A stretch of DNA of 64,000 nucleotides, taken from NCBI GenBank assembly GCA_052174455.1, contig JBQMRP010000004.1, positions 496,001 through 560,000 on the forward strand. The letters run 5' to 3'. The stretch's first letter is position 1. Every line of letters starts with the position of its first letter. The position numbers were made by a program, and so were the translations under genes. This DNA is from Arsenophonus sp052174455 (GTDB lineage: Bacteria; Pseudomonadota; Gammaproteobacteria; Enterobacterales; Enterobacteriaceae). This document shows, piece after piece, positions 10,589 to 20,249 of the stretch. A model generated the notes under the pieces. That model was not told the DNA's origin. It did not search any database and was given only the letters and a program-made list of their open reading frames with translations.

Positions 10589-11890
10589 TTAGTGTAATTT
10601 TAATCTAGGTCGAATGATCCGATTAATGCCACCCACTAACATCATCAATCCAGTTTTAATATAGCCGTGTAATGCTATTTGATGCATACGATAAAGTGAA
10701 ATATAGACGATACGAGCGATTTTTCCTTCAACCATCATATTCCCGCGCACTAAATTCCCCATTAGAGTGCCAATCGTACTAAAACGAGATAATGAGACTA
10801 AAGAGCCATAATCTTTATAGACATATTCTTGCAATTCTTTATGTTCAAGTAAAGCGAGGATATTTTTATAACATAAAGTGGCCATTTGATGTGCAGCTTG
10901 AGCGCGTGGAGGCACAAATCCTCCCTCTTTTTTAGAGCAAGAGGCACAATCACCAATTGCAAAAATAGAACTATCTAGCGTCGTTTGTAGTGTTGGATTA
11001 ACTACCAATTGATTAATTCGATTGGTTTCTAATCCACCAATTTGGTGCATAAAATCAGATACTTTAATACCCGCTGCCCAAACAATCAGATCGACATTAA
11101 TTTTTTCCGCTGATTTAATGTTAATAGCATCGCTATCCGTACTAATTACTATAGTTTGTGTTAAAATACGAACACCTAATTTAATTAATTTATGATGTGC
11201 GGCTATTGAGACCCGTATAGGTAGTGCCGGTAAGATACGTTCTCCAGCCTCAATTAGGGTCACACGAAGCGCTTCTTTATCCAAGCCTTCAAAACCATAA
11301 CTGGTTAATTGCTCGATGACATTATAAAGTTCAGCAGAAAGTTCTACTCCAGTTGCGCCACCACCAATAATTGCAATATTAATCTTATCATTCGATTTAT
11401 GGTACGCTGAGTACCTAAGAAATAAATTCAGCATTTTTTCATGAAAACGAAGAGCTTGCTGAGGATTATCCAGAAAAATACAATGATCTTTTACACCGGA
11501 GATACCAAAATCATTAGATACACTGCCTAGTGCCATCACTAAAAGATCAAAATTTAATTGTCGTTCTGGAACTAAAAGTTGACCTTCTTTATCATGTATC
11601 GCTGAGAGTGTGATAGTTTTATTATCACGATTAATATTAGTTAAATGACCTAATTGAAAATGAAAATTGTGATTATTGGCATGCGCCAAATAACTTAGAG
11701 CATCAACATTGTCATCTAAAGAGCCCGCTGCAACCTCATGCAGTAGAGGTTTCCATAAATGGCTTTTATTGCAATCAACTAAAATAATTTCAGTTTTATT
11801 CTTCCGCTTTAATTTATTCCCTAATTTGGTTGCAAGCTCTAATCCTCCTGCCCCACCACCGACAATAATAATCTTAGTTTTTGAGGTCAT
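10589..11890 (-). CDS. ndh: NADH dehydrogenase II (NDH-2)
   Basis: NDH-2 is a peripheral-membrane flavoprotein that passes electrons from NADH to ubiquinone without pumping protons. The 433-aa protein matches E. coli Ndh (434 aa). It has an FAD-binding Rossmann motif IIVGGGAGGLELATKLG (residues 7-23), the NADH-binding motif NIAIIGGGATGVELSAEL (about 172-189), AIGDCASC near 315 and the C-terminal membrane-contact region with HQIALHGYIKTGLMMLVGG and RPRLKLH. The start at 11890 aligns with the family. In E. coli ndh lies near lpoB, thiK and nagZ on one side and mfd on the other; that order is kept here, with IS relics on both sides. Confidence 0.98.
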   Translation of the reverse strand: MTSKTKIIIVGGGAGGLELATKLGNKLKRKNKTEIILVDCNKSHLWKPLLHEVAAGSLDDNVDALSYLAHANNHNFHFQLGHLTNINRDNKTITLSAIHDKEGQLLVPERQLNFDLLVMALGSVSNDFGISGVKDHCIFLDNPQQALRFHEKMLNLFLRYSAYHKSNDKINIAIIGGGATGVELSAELYNVIEQLTSYGFEGLDKEALRVTLIEAGERILPALPIRVSIAAHHKLIKLGVRILTQTIVISTDSDAINIKSAEKINVDLIVWAAGIKVSDFMHQIGGLETNRINQLVVNPTLQTTLDSSIFAIGDCASCSKKEGGFVPPRAQAAHQMATLCYKNILALLEHKELQEYVYKDYGSLVSLSRFSTIGTLMGNLVRGNMMVEGKIARIVYISLYRMHQIALHGYIKTGLMMLVGGINRIIRPRLKLH

Positions 11891-12054
11891 TATAAAACTA
11901 CCTTATTATAAATAATTTTTTGTTATTTAAATAATTTAATAAATATTTTTTTATATTATATCATAGTTGATTATTTTCTCATATTTAAATTAATTAAAAT
12001 CAATTTGGCTGGTTATTTTAGTTATGTTAAAAAAGGTTGTTACTTTATTCGGAG

Positions 12055-13050
12055 AGTAAAGTGTAGTCATGGCTGCATTTTAATTATTATGGTTTTAAAC
12101 AATCTTATCCATGCTAAATGATTCGGTAAATAAAGACTCCTTACATCATGAAATCTACTAAGCTATTTTTTAATCGGCTGATATAATTGTTCGCATTTTA
12201 AATATGGAATTATTTAGCAATAACTCTCTAATTACCAACCTTATTTATGGGATTGTAACTAATTTTATGTTTGTTGATAAAGCTTTCGTGCGATTTTTCT
12301 CCATCCAAGTAAAAGATGAACTCTTTACCAATAATTATCTCAAGAAAACGACCAACACACTCTACTTTACATTAAATTATTCAAGAATCTAATTCTTCAT
12401 ATTGACCTCTCTCGATCTCTGGCGCTTAAGGCCGCAATTTATTCTTTCCTCTTATCTCTTCATTCTCCTACATTTTTCTATTTTTTCTATGTGAAATATA
12501 ATGCTTTCCTTTTAAAGGATTTATGGAAAATGTTTAATTGATTTCAATAATATCATTTAGTGCACTTAAGTTGATTCTTACTGCTGAAAGAAGGAAACAA
12601 TGACGCCATTTAAACACTCTTTTAAATCAATTCATATTTGTTTTTGTTGATTTCTCTAAAGTCAAGCCATTCAACATACATCGCAGATAAAGCATTTATC
12701 CTTGTGATATAGTTTCACTATAGGACTTCTAGTAAGATATTAAATCTTTTCCTATAATCAAGGATTTTATAACGATATCGCTATAACCTTAATTAATGTG
12801 TTCTGGAGGGGGGTGTTTCTTCTACTAGCAGATAACATTTTCACTGTGATAGTGTAGTAAAGATAAAGAAGAATAAATTGATTTAATGCATAAATTGATA
12901 TTATTCAATAGATTGTCGCCGAACTAACTAATGAGATGCAGTTTTATTTTGGGATGGAGTAAGTAGAAGTCGCTTTGATCTGTGTGACTGTTTACTTTTC
13001 ACCGAAAACTCTGTAGCAAAAATTCTTCATGTAGTATAAAGGACTTTTAC
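12055..13050 (-). mobile_element. IS1595-type (ISXO2-like) transposase relic
   Basis: This degenerate repeat aligns along its length with 60985-61965 (same strand) and, inverted, with 50170-51180 and 52590-53210. The better-preserved plus copy at 50170 shows the family features: KLHQKNKYFSYL near the recognition helix, an EIDKIF box where the family has E(V/I)DET, and NSYISGLKGWLSKF with NYLTWKKLFENM at the C-terminus, typical of ISXO2-like domains. All frames here are broken. The short plus-strand open frame at 12204-12392 is antisense to it and is not a gene. Confidence 0.6.
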
Positions 13051-13052
13051 CA

Positions 13053-13080
13053 ACAACCTTTCTATGTTGAGAAAGGTTGT
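13053..13080. repeat. Perfect 10-bp hairpin between two IS relics
   Basis: The arms ACAACCTTTC and GAAAGGTTGT are exact reverse complements around an 8-nt loop. It sits at the junction of the IS1595-type relic (minus) and the IS91-type relic (plus). No T-tract follows on the plus strand, so a terminator is not obvious. It may be an element end, because perfect pairing is unusual in sequence this decayed. Confidence 0.5.
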
Positions 13081-13084
13081 ACCC

Positions 13085-14100
13085 CTATGCTATTTTTCTG
13101 ACAAATATATAAAGTAAAATTTTCAGTTCATGCGGCGTCAAAGTTAACGAGCAGTAAATTAGCACAACAATTTATATTATCCAACCTGCAACTAGCAACA
13201 CATTACTTTCATTATACCTATCTTCTTTGACCTTTTTCAATAATAACTGGTTGTTATTCGCTACCCAATGCTCTATTTTCGTAACTAAATAACTCGCGCT
13301 ATACTGTAGCAGTAGGCATGCAAAACAGGATATCGAAACTGCTATCTTCTATGCATTGGATGCTTATGGTCGATAATTCAATCAATATTCGCATGTTTAT
13401 ATCTTTATCACTCATAGCGGTCATGGTATTAACATGTTCTATGGTATAAGCTACTCTTAAAAGAGTAATCGAAAAAATCTGGTGAGGTGTTAATCATCCA
13501 CTTTCTGTATCACAGATCTGTAACCTGATAAATCCAAATAGTCTTCTTGTTTTTAGGTATATCCAACCAGGAAGTAATGACAGGATTACTTGAAAGTGCA
13601 ATACAGAGATGTTACTGTAAAGTATATTTTCCTAAAAATACGAAAGGATTGAGATGGGATAGCGTGAAATACTTCATGTTCTATTTTAAACGGTCCGGTG
13701 TGTCTATATAAAAACTGCGGAATTATTGATGGAGGAAGTATTGTATATCATTATTAAATCTATACTCAATACACCAACGTCAGACCTTGACATAGGAAGA
13801 AATGATCGGGCGCTATATTAGCTATATTCAGCGAGTCACGTTAATATTCTCTGTTATTATGGTTTCTTATCGAAACATAAACTAGGCATATTGTTAACGA
13901 AGGTGTAATATATAAGTTGATGAAGATGATAATGGCTCACAAAAAACCGGAAAAACCGAAGTTCGCCGTTTTGATGAAAGTATTTTTGCGCACAAATCCA
14001 TATAAATGCATGATATACAGTAATAGATTAGTTTTATCGATGCTCTCAGCTTAGGAGAGAGATGACAGGTTTGTTATAAAAAAGAATGTATAAAATAAAA
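13085..14100 (+). mobile_element. IS91-type (Y2 transposase) relic
   Basis: The plus strand reads, with many stops and shifts, as an IS91-family rolling-circle transposase. In order: a zinc-finger remnant SCGVKVNEQ near 13130, an ITFxxP-like segment near 13210, DIETAIFYALDAYGR near 13340 (family AxLHTYGRxLNxHPH), RQTLTxEEMIGRYISYI near 13790-13840, a VIMVSYRN remnant of RYYGFLSNR, then PEKPKFAVLMKVFLRTNPYK near 13950-14000. The extreme 5' end is missing, probably removed when the IS1595-type element arrived. Copies are at 23770-24595 (plus) and 53375-54770 (minus). Confidence 0.75.
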
Positions 14101-14269
14101 AATGAGTGTTATTAAGGTAACCATAGATTAATATCTCTAAAATTGATGTATTAGATTAAATATACACACTTCGATGAAATTATACTTTATAAGTAAAAAA
14201 CCTAATAAATTGATTCTATCTCTTTTTAAAAAAAAGAGATAACTTTTAGTTTCTTCTTAAAGAGTGATT

Positions 14270-14498
14270 AAAGTTTTTAATCTGAATACCGACGACTTAG
14301 ACGACAATGCATCCTAAAATGAATGCTATTGGTATGATCTAGTAATCTAATGAGTGCAAGAAGATAAGTTGCAAAGCTAAAATTTCAATTTTACTCAAAA
14401 GCTTGAGATTACTCTGTATGAATATGTTTATATGTACAATTAGGAATTACCCAAAATCACTATTGCATAGTGCAATTTCATTGCAGTTTATGAAAAAT
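14270..14498 (+). mobile_element. IS481-type transposase relic, left part of a split copy
   Basis: The plus strand carries the C-terminal third of an IS481-type transposase: a worn PQTNGMVERFN-like motif near 14310, then NFNFTQKLEITLYEYVYMYN (14375-14440), family FNS..DLExTLxxYVxLYN. The sequence stops at an IS256-type insertion and resumes at 15920. The uninterrupted equivalent is at 56690-56960. Nothing convincing remains between 14100 and 14270. Confidence 0.7.
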
Positions 14499-15919
14499 AA
14501 GTTATGTTTATTCTGGTGTTATAGAGTTTCAGAGATGGTGGCGTGTATCTTGCTTTATTGGTTTCATGAATGATTTTAACAACAGAGAAATGATATGCTA
14601 TGAAAAGCCTATTTTAAGGATTTGTAAATGAGATATTATTCTGATCCTTTACATAAGCTAATCCGTAAAGGTGATAGGGCAGCTGATAGCTATCTACTGT
14701 TGAACTTGAGCCTCAACTGCACGCTAAACGGTGTCTTATCAATGAGGTTTTATGCCTCAACCATAACAGTTATTTGTCGCACCGAACTTAATGTAGACGG
14801 ATATTAACGATGTTGAGGTTAAAAGTGCCTAAGATCATGAAATTGCAGCGGAAATGGAATATGAGCTTAACAGCTCATTGCTGCCTCCATCTGAAGAACG
14901 TAAAAAGCGGATAAGATTTTTCTACCATGGATTTATGCATGCAAGGAAAGAGATATTATGCACCGGTGATTTTTAAGAAGCTTTGAGCCGTGTCTCAGAA
15001 AAAACACACGGTCTCTCTGCTAGAGATCCATCACCAAACTAAAACAGCAATAAATTAAAAAGTGTAGGAAATGGTAGCTCTGTGATTTAAATGATACGCC
15101 TAAGGTTTATTTCTTGATTGAAGGCATTACCGTTTTGTTAGGAAAACCTTGATTACCTTTGCTTACTGGCAATTATTGGTGGCATTGCATGGACGTAAGG
15201 AGCTCATTGCGATCGAAAATAGTTATTTATAACCAGAAGAAAACTAAGTCTAATTTTTTAATGGCTTGCGAGAACTTACTTAAGTTTATCTTAAATGATT
15301 GCTACGGGATATGTACTTAGTTTTTTTGGAATGGAATGGAAAAGATATTCCAAGGGGGTGCGCAGCACCAAAATTATTGAGTATATAAAATAGCATTGAT
15401 GCTAAATTACTCCTAAAAGGTATTCAACTGAAAGTTAAGGCTAATAAGCTCTTATCGTGAGCTGAGATTAGCAGAGAGATCCGTAATGCCATTAATAAAG
15501 TTTGATGCTTTGTTAGAAAAGTTTTTTAGTGATACATCTCTGAAGTGATTAATAAGCTGGAGAAAGAGTGAGAAAAGCTGTTGGCATTCTACGACTCCCA
15601 ATACAGTGCACTCTATATGGGTTTGGTAAAATGGGCCAAATCTTCCCATCAATTAAGAAGGACCACAATCTGATTGAATCAGATTTTGTGACACTAAGCC
15701 TACGAAGTTGAAGCGCGAAGCGCTGTAATTTAAGAAATACAACCATTTGAATGGTTTCTAAGTTGCTCCTGTTTTTTCCAAAAAAATAGAACTTTCTAAT
15801 AGAATTTAACCTGCTGACTCTGATGGTAACAACATCCAATTTAAAGATGATAACAGATTTATGAAGGATTAGAGTAAAACTCAGCCTAACCGTCATACAC
15901 TAAGATTTTTTAATGACTC
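14499..15919 (+). mobile_element. IS256-type element relic with 9-bp target duplication
   Basis: This is a nearly complete (1421 bp) dead copy of the IS256-type element. Recognisable pieces in changing frames are SSLLPP-type sequence near 14875, YFLIEGI near 15110, HGRKELIAIE near 15190 (family GRKELIAIEDGYRES), KLEKExEKLLAFYDS near 15560 and an R.TNPIES-like segment near 15660. It is flanked by ATGAAAAAT (14490-14498) and ATGAAAGAT (15920-15928), a 9-bp duplication with one mismatch. The ends pair as AAGTTATG and AATGACTC. The interrupted target is an IS481-type gene. Two minus-strand open frames here (15452-15896) are antisense by-products. Confidence 0.85.
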
Positions 15920-15990
15920 ATGAAAGATTGGTTCAAAGTTAAACTTGAATTATTCAAAAAATCATATTATCTTCTGAAATCTGGAAATTA
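15920..15990 (+). mobile_element. IS481-type transposase relic, right part of the split copy
   Basis: This continues the IS481-type frame broken at 14498, with MKDWFKVKLELFKK, the family C-terminal motif MK.W....PELF.K, followed by worn codons. The intact-order homologue at 56880-56960 reads through this point without insertion. Confidence 0.75.
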
Positions 15991-16149
15991 ACTCTAGGAC
16001 TGGCAAGAATACAATTTGTTATTTTAACTTATAAAAATTATTATAAGTATTCAATTAATAAAATAGTGTTGCAAAAGTCGACTTGTATATTTTCATCATA
16101 ACTATTTGTTGTAAATAATATTATCAGAGAAAATGCTATATTGAATTCA

Positions 16150-16690
16150 ATAAAATATTCCCCAATTCAAGAGTTTTAACATTTCATTATCAGCTAATTA
16201 AATATTTATTTAATAAAAATTAAGATGAACAAATATTTTCTACTAGTTTTAGGTTGCTGTGCATGTTGAAAGAATTGATGTAAACTTATCTAAGTAGGTG
16301 ATAAATTACGTGAGTTAATGATGCTATCAGTAGCCAACTAAATACTGTGAGTTGAAGTGAGTAACTAGATAATGGATATGAATGCAATAATGCGAGTATG
16401 CGATTTAATGGTTGATATAATCCAGAGAAGGAATAGAGTTTATCAGTAACTACTTTATCTTTTATTTATACTAATAGTTACCCAATAATTATTGGGTCAA
16501 AATACCTTTGAAGTAGTAATAAACTAAGTAAGTTAGAGCAATATTTATGCTTATTTTTCTGAAAAACGGATATTAAATTTAATATTTTCGGTTTCTTCAA
16601 CAGAAAGCTTCTACCAAAAGGGTCTTAAAAATTCTTTAAGTTGCAATTCATTACGGGTTATTAGCTGTACGTTTTTGTAAAATTACTATG
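16150..16690 (-). pseudogene. Possible thiK (thiamine kinase) remnant
   Basis: E. coli has thiK directly downstream of lpoB on the same strand. Here the minus strand below lpoB shows NNPV and TRNELQLKEFLRPF, which resemble the ThiK N-terminus (NNPITRDELLSRFFP). Further on it has LALLHSYPLSSYSLQLTVF, vaguely like the LHQQPRFGWRITLLPLL segment. Stops are frequent and similarity is weak, so the call rests mostly on gene order. The rest of this stretch shows no gene. Confidence 0.3.
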
Positions 16691-16705
16691 ATAAGTGCTT
16701 ATTTT

Positions 16706-17275
16706 TTATTCAATGCGATTTGATCCTGACCAGAGGATCTCACCCGTTTGTGCTGCCATTAATTGCATTTTAATTTCACTTTGTTGTTGATTACCAGAAA
16801 TCACCGAATATAGGACATAATCAGCTTGTACATAACGTGCTAATCCGATGGATTTACTTCGTGTAACTAAACTGTCTTCTTGGGATAAGCCTAGCGCTTT
16901 ACGTGCATTTATCAATACATTTTGCGGAACTAATTTAAATACATGTTGGTTATTGACTGCATCAATAATATCATTGATTGATTGAATTGATATATTGGTG
17001 TTATTTTTGATTGAATCAATCAATAAAACCTTGCCTGATTCAACCCCCTTCGCTTGTACCAATTGATTGGCTAAAGGAATAATTGCTGTTAACCAATTAA
17101 CTGTTTTTATTTTTGGTAGTTGTGGTACAGTATTATCTGGAGACGTTGATATTATTGATTGCTCGCTAGGTTTAGCGGATTTTATTGTAACGACGGGTAC
17201 TTGTTTTTTACTTGTTATCGATGAACAACCAACTAATGTAAATATTACAACCATAAATTGAAAAATATGTCTCAT
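16706..17275 (-). CDS. lpoB: Penicillin-binding protein activator LpoB
   Basis: LpoB is an outer-membrane lipoprotein that reaches through the periplasm and activates the peptidoglycan synthase PBP1B. The 189-aa product has a signal peptide with lipobox LVGC (Cys17), a short disordered linker, and the TolB-N-like globular domain containing VLLIDSIKNNTN, SKSIGLARYVQADYVLYSVI and MQLMAAQTGEILWSG, close to E. coli LpoB. It is shorter than the E. coli protein (213 aa), mainly in the proline-rich linker. The upstream neighbour is hinT, 152 bp away; ycfL, which separates them in E. coli, is absent. Confidence 0.93.
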   Translation of the reverse strand: MRHIFQFMVVIFTLVGCSSITSKKQVPVVTIKSAKPSEQSIISTSPDNTVPQLPKIKTVNWLTAIIPLANQLVQAKGVESGKVLLIDSIKNNTNISIQSINDIIDAVNNQHVFKLVPQNVLINARKALGLSQEDSLVTRSKSIGLARYVQADYVLYSVISGNQQQSEIKMQLMAAQTGEILWSGSNRIE

Positions 17276-17342
17276 TTACTTTTCTCCTGTATACCTCAAA
17301 TTGCAAGGTAAACTGAATAATAAAAACCTGCGGTTAAATACC

Positions 17343-17369
17343 AATTTAAATTATTTAATAATTTAAATT
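17343..17369. repeat. 27-bp perfect AT palindrome between hinT and lpoB
   Basis: The arms AATTTAAATTATT and AATAATTTAAATT are exact reverse complements around one T. It lies in the 152-bp hinT-lpoB spacer where ycfL once was. It contains no G or C and no T-run follows in the hinT-to-lpoB direction, so it is a weak terminator candidate. It could also be a chance product of AT bias. Confidence 0.4.
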
Positions 17370-17427
17370 TTAATAAAAGCTACTTTTATCTTTTTAATGC
17401 CAAATCTGTGAAATAGTAATTTAAAAT

Positions 17428-17787
17428 TTATCTATTTTTTGTTGTTAACAATGCGCCTAAAGGATGACCTCCCAGTAAATGCATATGAATATGGAAAACT
17501 TCCTGTCCGGAATGTTGGTTGCAATTTATAATTAAACGGTAGCCATCATCAGCAATGTTTTCTTGTTTTGCTATTTTTGCCGCGACTGTAATCATATGGC
17601 CTAACGTTTGTTCATGTTCAGGTTTTGCGTCATTTATGGTTGAAATAAAAATATTAGGAACAATTAAAATATGGACGGGTGCCTGTGGTTCTTTATCCCT
17701 AAATGCCGTCACTAAATTATCTTGATAAACAATATCAGCGGAAATTTCGCCTTGTATAATTTTACTAAAAATCGTTTCTGTTGCCAT
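17428..17787 (-). CDS. hinT: Purine nucleoside phosphoramidase HinT (HIT family)
   Basis: HinT hydrolyses adenosine 5'-phosphoramidate and aminoacyl-adenylates. The 119-aa protein has the family length and the histidine triad HIHMHLLGG (His99, His101, His103), preceded by NQHSGQEVF. The N-terminal ETIFSKIIQGEI is typical. Start ATG at 17787. It lies 38 bp after tatD, in the same direction, as part of the long minus-strand series from rpmF to lpoB. Confidence 0.97.
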   Translation of the reverse strand: MATETIFSKIIQGEISADIVYQDNLVTAFRDKEPQAPVHILIVPNIFISTINDAKPEHEQTLGHMITVAAKIAKQENIADDGYRLIINCNQHSGQEVFHIHMHLLGGHPLGALLTTKNR

Positions 17788-17825
17788 GGTTTTATCATTT
17801 AAATCTATTTTAATATGTAAGTTGT

Positions 17826-18611
17826 TTAATCATTTTTAATGGTTAAATGAAAAAGATCGCAAAAGTTTTGTGTGGTAACTTGCGCAATTTCTTCAACATC
17901 AATACCTTTTAGTTTAGCTAAAAATTGTGCTATATAGCTTAGATAAGCGGGTTGATTTTCTTGGCCGCGATAGGGAATAGGAGCCAGATAAGGAGCGTCA
18001 GTTTCAATTAAAATACGATTTAATGGTACTATACGTGCAGCCTGGCGAATTTGTTCAGCATTATGAAATGTCAGTATACCGGAAAATGAGATGTAAAGCC
18101 CTAAATCTAATAATTTTTTAACCATCTGCTTATTCTCAGTAAAACAGTGTAAAACCCCGCCGCAATCACCAACCTGTTCTTCTTTTAATATGGTTAAAGT
18201 GTCTTGCTTGGCTTCTCGGGTATGAACAATAACAGGTTTGTTTAATTGACAACCTATACGAATATGTTGGCGAAAAGATGTTTGTTGCAATTTAACATTC
18301 TCAATTTTATAGTGAGAATCCAAACCAGTTTCACCTAATGCAATAACTTCGCTGCCTGAGGCTAGATATACAAGTTCATCAAAATCGTAACTTTCATTAA
18401 GGTTAAGCGGATGAATACCGCATGAAAAGGCTACATTTTTGCGCATACCAATCTGTTTTTTCATGCTAATAAAATCTGGTAGCGTTGTTGCGACAGACAG
18501 AATATATTTTACTTCATTATCTGTCGCTTTTGCGATAACATCATCGATATCTTTATGTTTATTCTTATAATCTAAACAATTAAGATGACAGTGTGAATCA
18601 ACTAAAAACAT
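17826..18611 (-). CDS. ycfH: TatD-family metal-dependent hydrolase YcfH
   Basis: This is a TIM-barrel metallo-hydrol(n)ase of the TatD family (YcfH subgroup), related to DNases and possibly acting on DNA or D-Tyr-tRNA intermediates; its exact role is unsettled. The 261-aa protein opens with the metal-binding DSHCHL (residues 5-10), has ALGETGLDSHY, PVIVHTREA, GVLHCFT and the terminal ILIETDAPYLAPIPYRG, all family signatures. It lies 11 bp downstream of holB, as in E. coli, where the pair is co-transcribed. Confidence 0.95.
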   Translation of the reverse strand: MFLVDSHCHLNCLDYKNKHKDIDDVIAKATDNEVKYILSVATTLPDFISMKKQIGMRKNVAFSCGIHPLNLNESYDFDELVYLASGSEVIALGETGLDSHYKIENVKLQQTSFRQHIRIGCQLNKPVIVHTREAKQDTLTILKEEQVGDCGGVLHCFTENKQMVKKLLDLGLYISFSGILTFHNAEQIRQAARIVPLNRILIETDAPYLAPIPYRGQENQPAYLSYIAQFLAKLKGIDVEEIAQVTTQNFCDLFHLTIKND

Positions 18612-18622
18612 AATAAACTCTT

Positions 18623-19612
18623 TTAATTATGGTAATTAAGTACGTTTTGCCATTTAATTAACTGAAATGTTAATTGTAATTTCTGATTCAGCCCCATGAT
18701 TGACATTAATTGATGACGGCAATTTCTCCATTCAGTAGCGCTTTTTAATAAGTCGTCAATAGAATTGATAGCGGCTAATTTAGTAATTAATGATAATTGA
18801 TCTTGATTAATACAATAATTACCTGCTTGCTGTTGATATTTTACTGCATCTAATAATAGGCTTATCAGCCAGCTAATCCGACGGCCAGCGTCTTTCTGGT
18901 CCAATTCAGGTAACCAATTTAAAACTCTTTTAGTTGATAAATATTGCATTAATAATTGGCAAAATTGCTTTCTTTTTAGCCAATTATCTGACTGTAAAAG
19001 CGTTAAAGCGGCAAGAGGTGCCCCTGAATTCAATTTTATTGCTGTTTTAATATCAACTAACGCTAGCGGTATTTTTTGTTTTTGTAACCAAGAAATTACG
19101 TTCTTTTGCTCTGGGACTGAAAGGTGATAATAAAAACATCGACTACGTAACGTAGATAGCAATGAAGCTGGATCGCAGCATTCTAAAAAAAAATAGGTAT
19201 TGTCTGTCGGTTCTTCTAAAGTTTTCAATAATGCGTTGCTAGCCGCTTCTGTTAGTGCTTCAACCTTAGAAAACCAAATAACTTTCGGCCAGTTTTTCTG
19301 TGTATGGTTAACTAAAACCTCAGTTAAGCAACGAATATTTTCAATAGGTATTGTATTTTTGCCATTCTCAACGCTAATTTTATGCCAGTCTGGATGTGTT
19401 CCAGCTGTCATCAGTTGACAGCTACGACAATCCCCACAACTCTTTATATCTACTGGTTGTTGGCACATTAACCAACGGCTAATAGCATAAATGAGTGAAT
19501 CACTTCCCATTCCAATATTAGCATGTAATAGTAATGCATGATGTCCTTGATTCTTCTGATGAAGAGAAATTATCTGTCTATATGCATAATTTAACCATGG
19601 ATACCAGTTCAT
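18623..19612 (-). CDS. holB: DNA polymerase III subunit delta' HolB
   Basis: Delta' is the rigid stator subunit of the clamp loader. The 329-aa protein (E. coli 334) starts with NWYPWLNYAY and has the zinc-binding cysteine cluster CGDCRSCQLMTAGTHPDWH, the conserved NALLKTLEEP with the SRC-type motif TLRSRC, and the C-terminal collar domain. A true P-loop is absent, as in all delta' subunits. Its stop and the tmk stop/start arrangement leave one base between the genes, so co-translation is likely. Confidence 0.95.
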   Translation of the reverse strand: MNWYPWLNYAYRQIISLHQKNQGHHALLLHANIGMGSDSLIYAISRWLMCQQPVDIKSCGDCRSCQLMTAGTHPDWHKISVENGKNTIPIENIRCLTEVLVNHTQKNWPKVIWFSKVEALTEAASNALLKTLEEPTDNTYFFLECCDPASLLSTLRSRCFYYHLSVPEQKNVISWLQKQKIPLALVDIKTAIKLNSGAPLAALTLLQSDNWLKRKQFCQLLMQYLSTKRVLNWLPELDQKDAGRRISWLISLLLDAVKYQQQAGNYCINQDQLSLITKLAAINSIDDLLKSATEWRNCRHQLMSIMGLNQKLQLTFQLIKWQNVLNYHN

Positions 19613-19613
19613 T

Positions 19614-20249
19614 TTATTCGCCTTTATCTGCTAACCAATTTGATAATGCTTGGCAAATGATTTTTTGCATCTCTTTTAGAGATTGGTTAGCATCAATTGT
19701 GATAATTGTGTCATCTTTTGTGGCTAATTCAAGATAGCGTTGGCGAGTTCGTTTAAAAAAGTCCAATGACTCTTTTTCAATCCGATCTAGTTTACTACGC
19801 TTCCGTGCTCGTTGCAAGCCAAGACCGGGTTCTATATCAAGATATAGTGTTAGATCAGGTCGAAAATCATCCAATATAGTATTGCGTAATACTTGCATTA
19901 ATTCAGCAGAAAAACCACGTCCTCCACCTTGATATGCTTGTGATGAGAGATCATGGCGATCACCAATGACCCATCTTCCCTTTGCAATAGCTGGTTTGAT
20001 AACATTTTCAATTAATTGAATACGCGCAGCATAAAGCATTAATAGTTCTGCTTTATCGGTAATTTTTTCTTCGGTAATACCATGCTTAATTAATTGACGC
20101 AATTTCTCTGCTAATGGGGTTCCGCCTGGCTCACGAGTAAAATCAATCTCAGTTATTCCTATTTTAGTGAGTGTTTCTATAATTGTTTTTATCGCAGTAG
20201 TTTTTCCTGCACCTTCAAGACCTTCAATAACTATATAACAATTTTTCAT
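19614..20249 (-). CDS. tmk: Thymidylate kinase Tmk
   Basis: Tmk phosphorylates dTMP to dTDP, an essential step in dTTP supply. The 211-aa protein has the P-loop GLEGAGKTT (residues 10-18), FTREPGGTPLAEKLR, the DRHDLSSQAYQGGGRG substrate-binding stretch and the E. coli-type LID region RKRSKLDRIEKE. It overlaps the mltG stop by 4 nt (ATGA) and is followed after one base by holB. Length and motifs indicate a functional enzyme. Confidence 0.97.
   Translation of the reverse strand: MKNCYIVIEGLEGAGKTTAIKTIIETLTKIGITEIDFTREPGGTPLAEKLRQLIKHGITEEKITDKAELLMLYAARIQLIENVIKPAIAKGRWVIGDRHDLSSQAYQGGGRGFSAELMQVLRNTILDDFRPDLTLYLDIEPGLGLQRARKRSKLDRIEKESLDFFKRTRQRYLELATKDDTIITIDANQSLKEMQKIICQALSNWLADKGE

Noticed and set aside
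13085..14100. Idea of a group II intron or retron at this repeated segment
   Set aside because: Motifs (zinc finger, YALDAYGR, MIGRYISYI, PEKPKFAVLMK) fit an IS91-type Y2 transposase; no reverse transcriptase YADD box is present.
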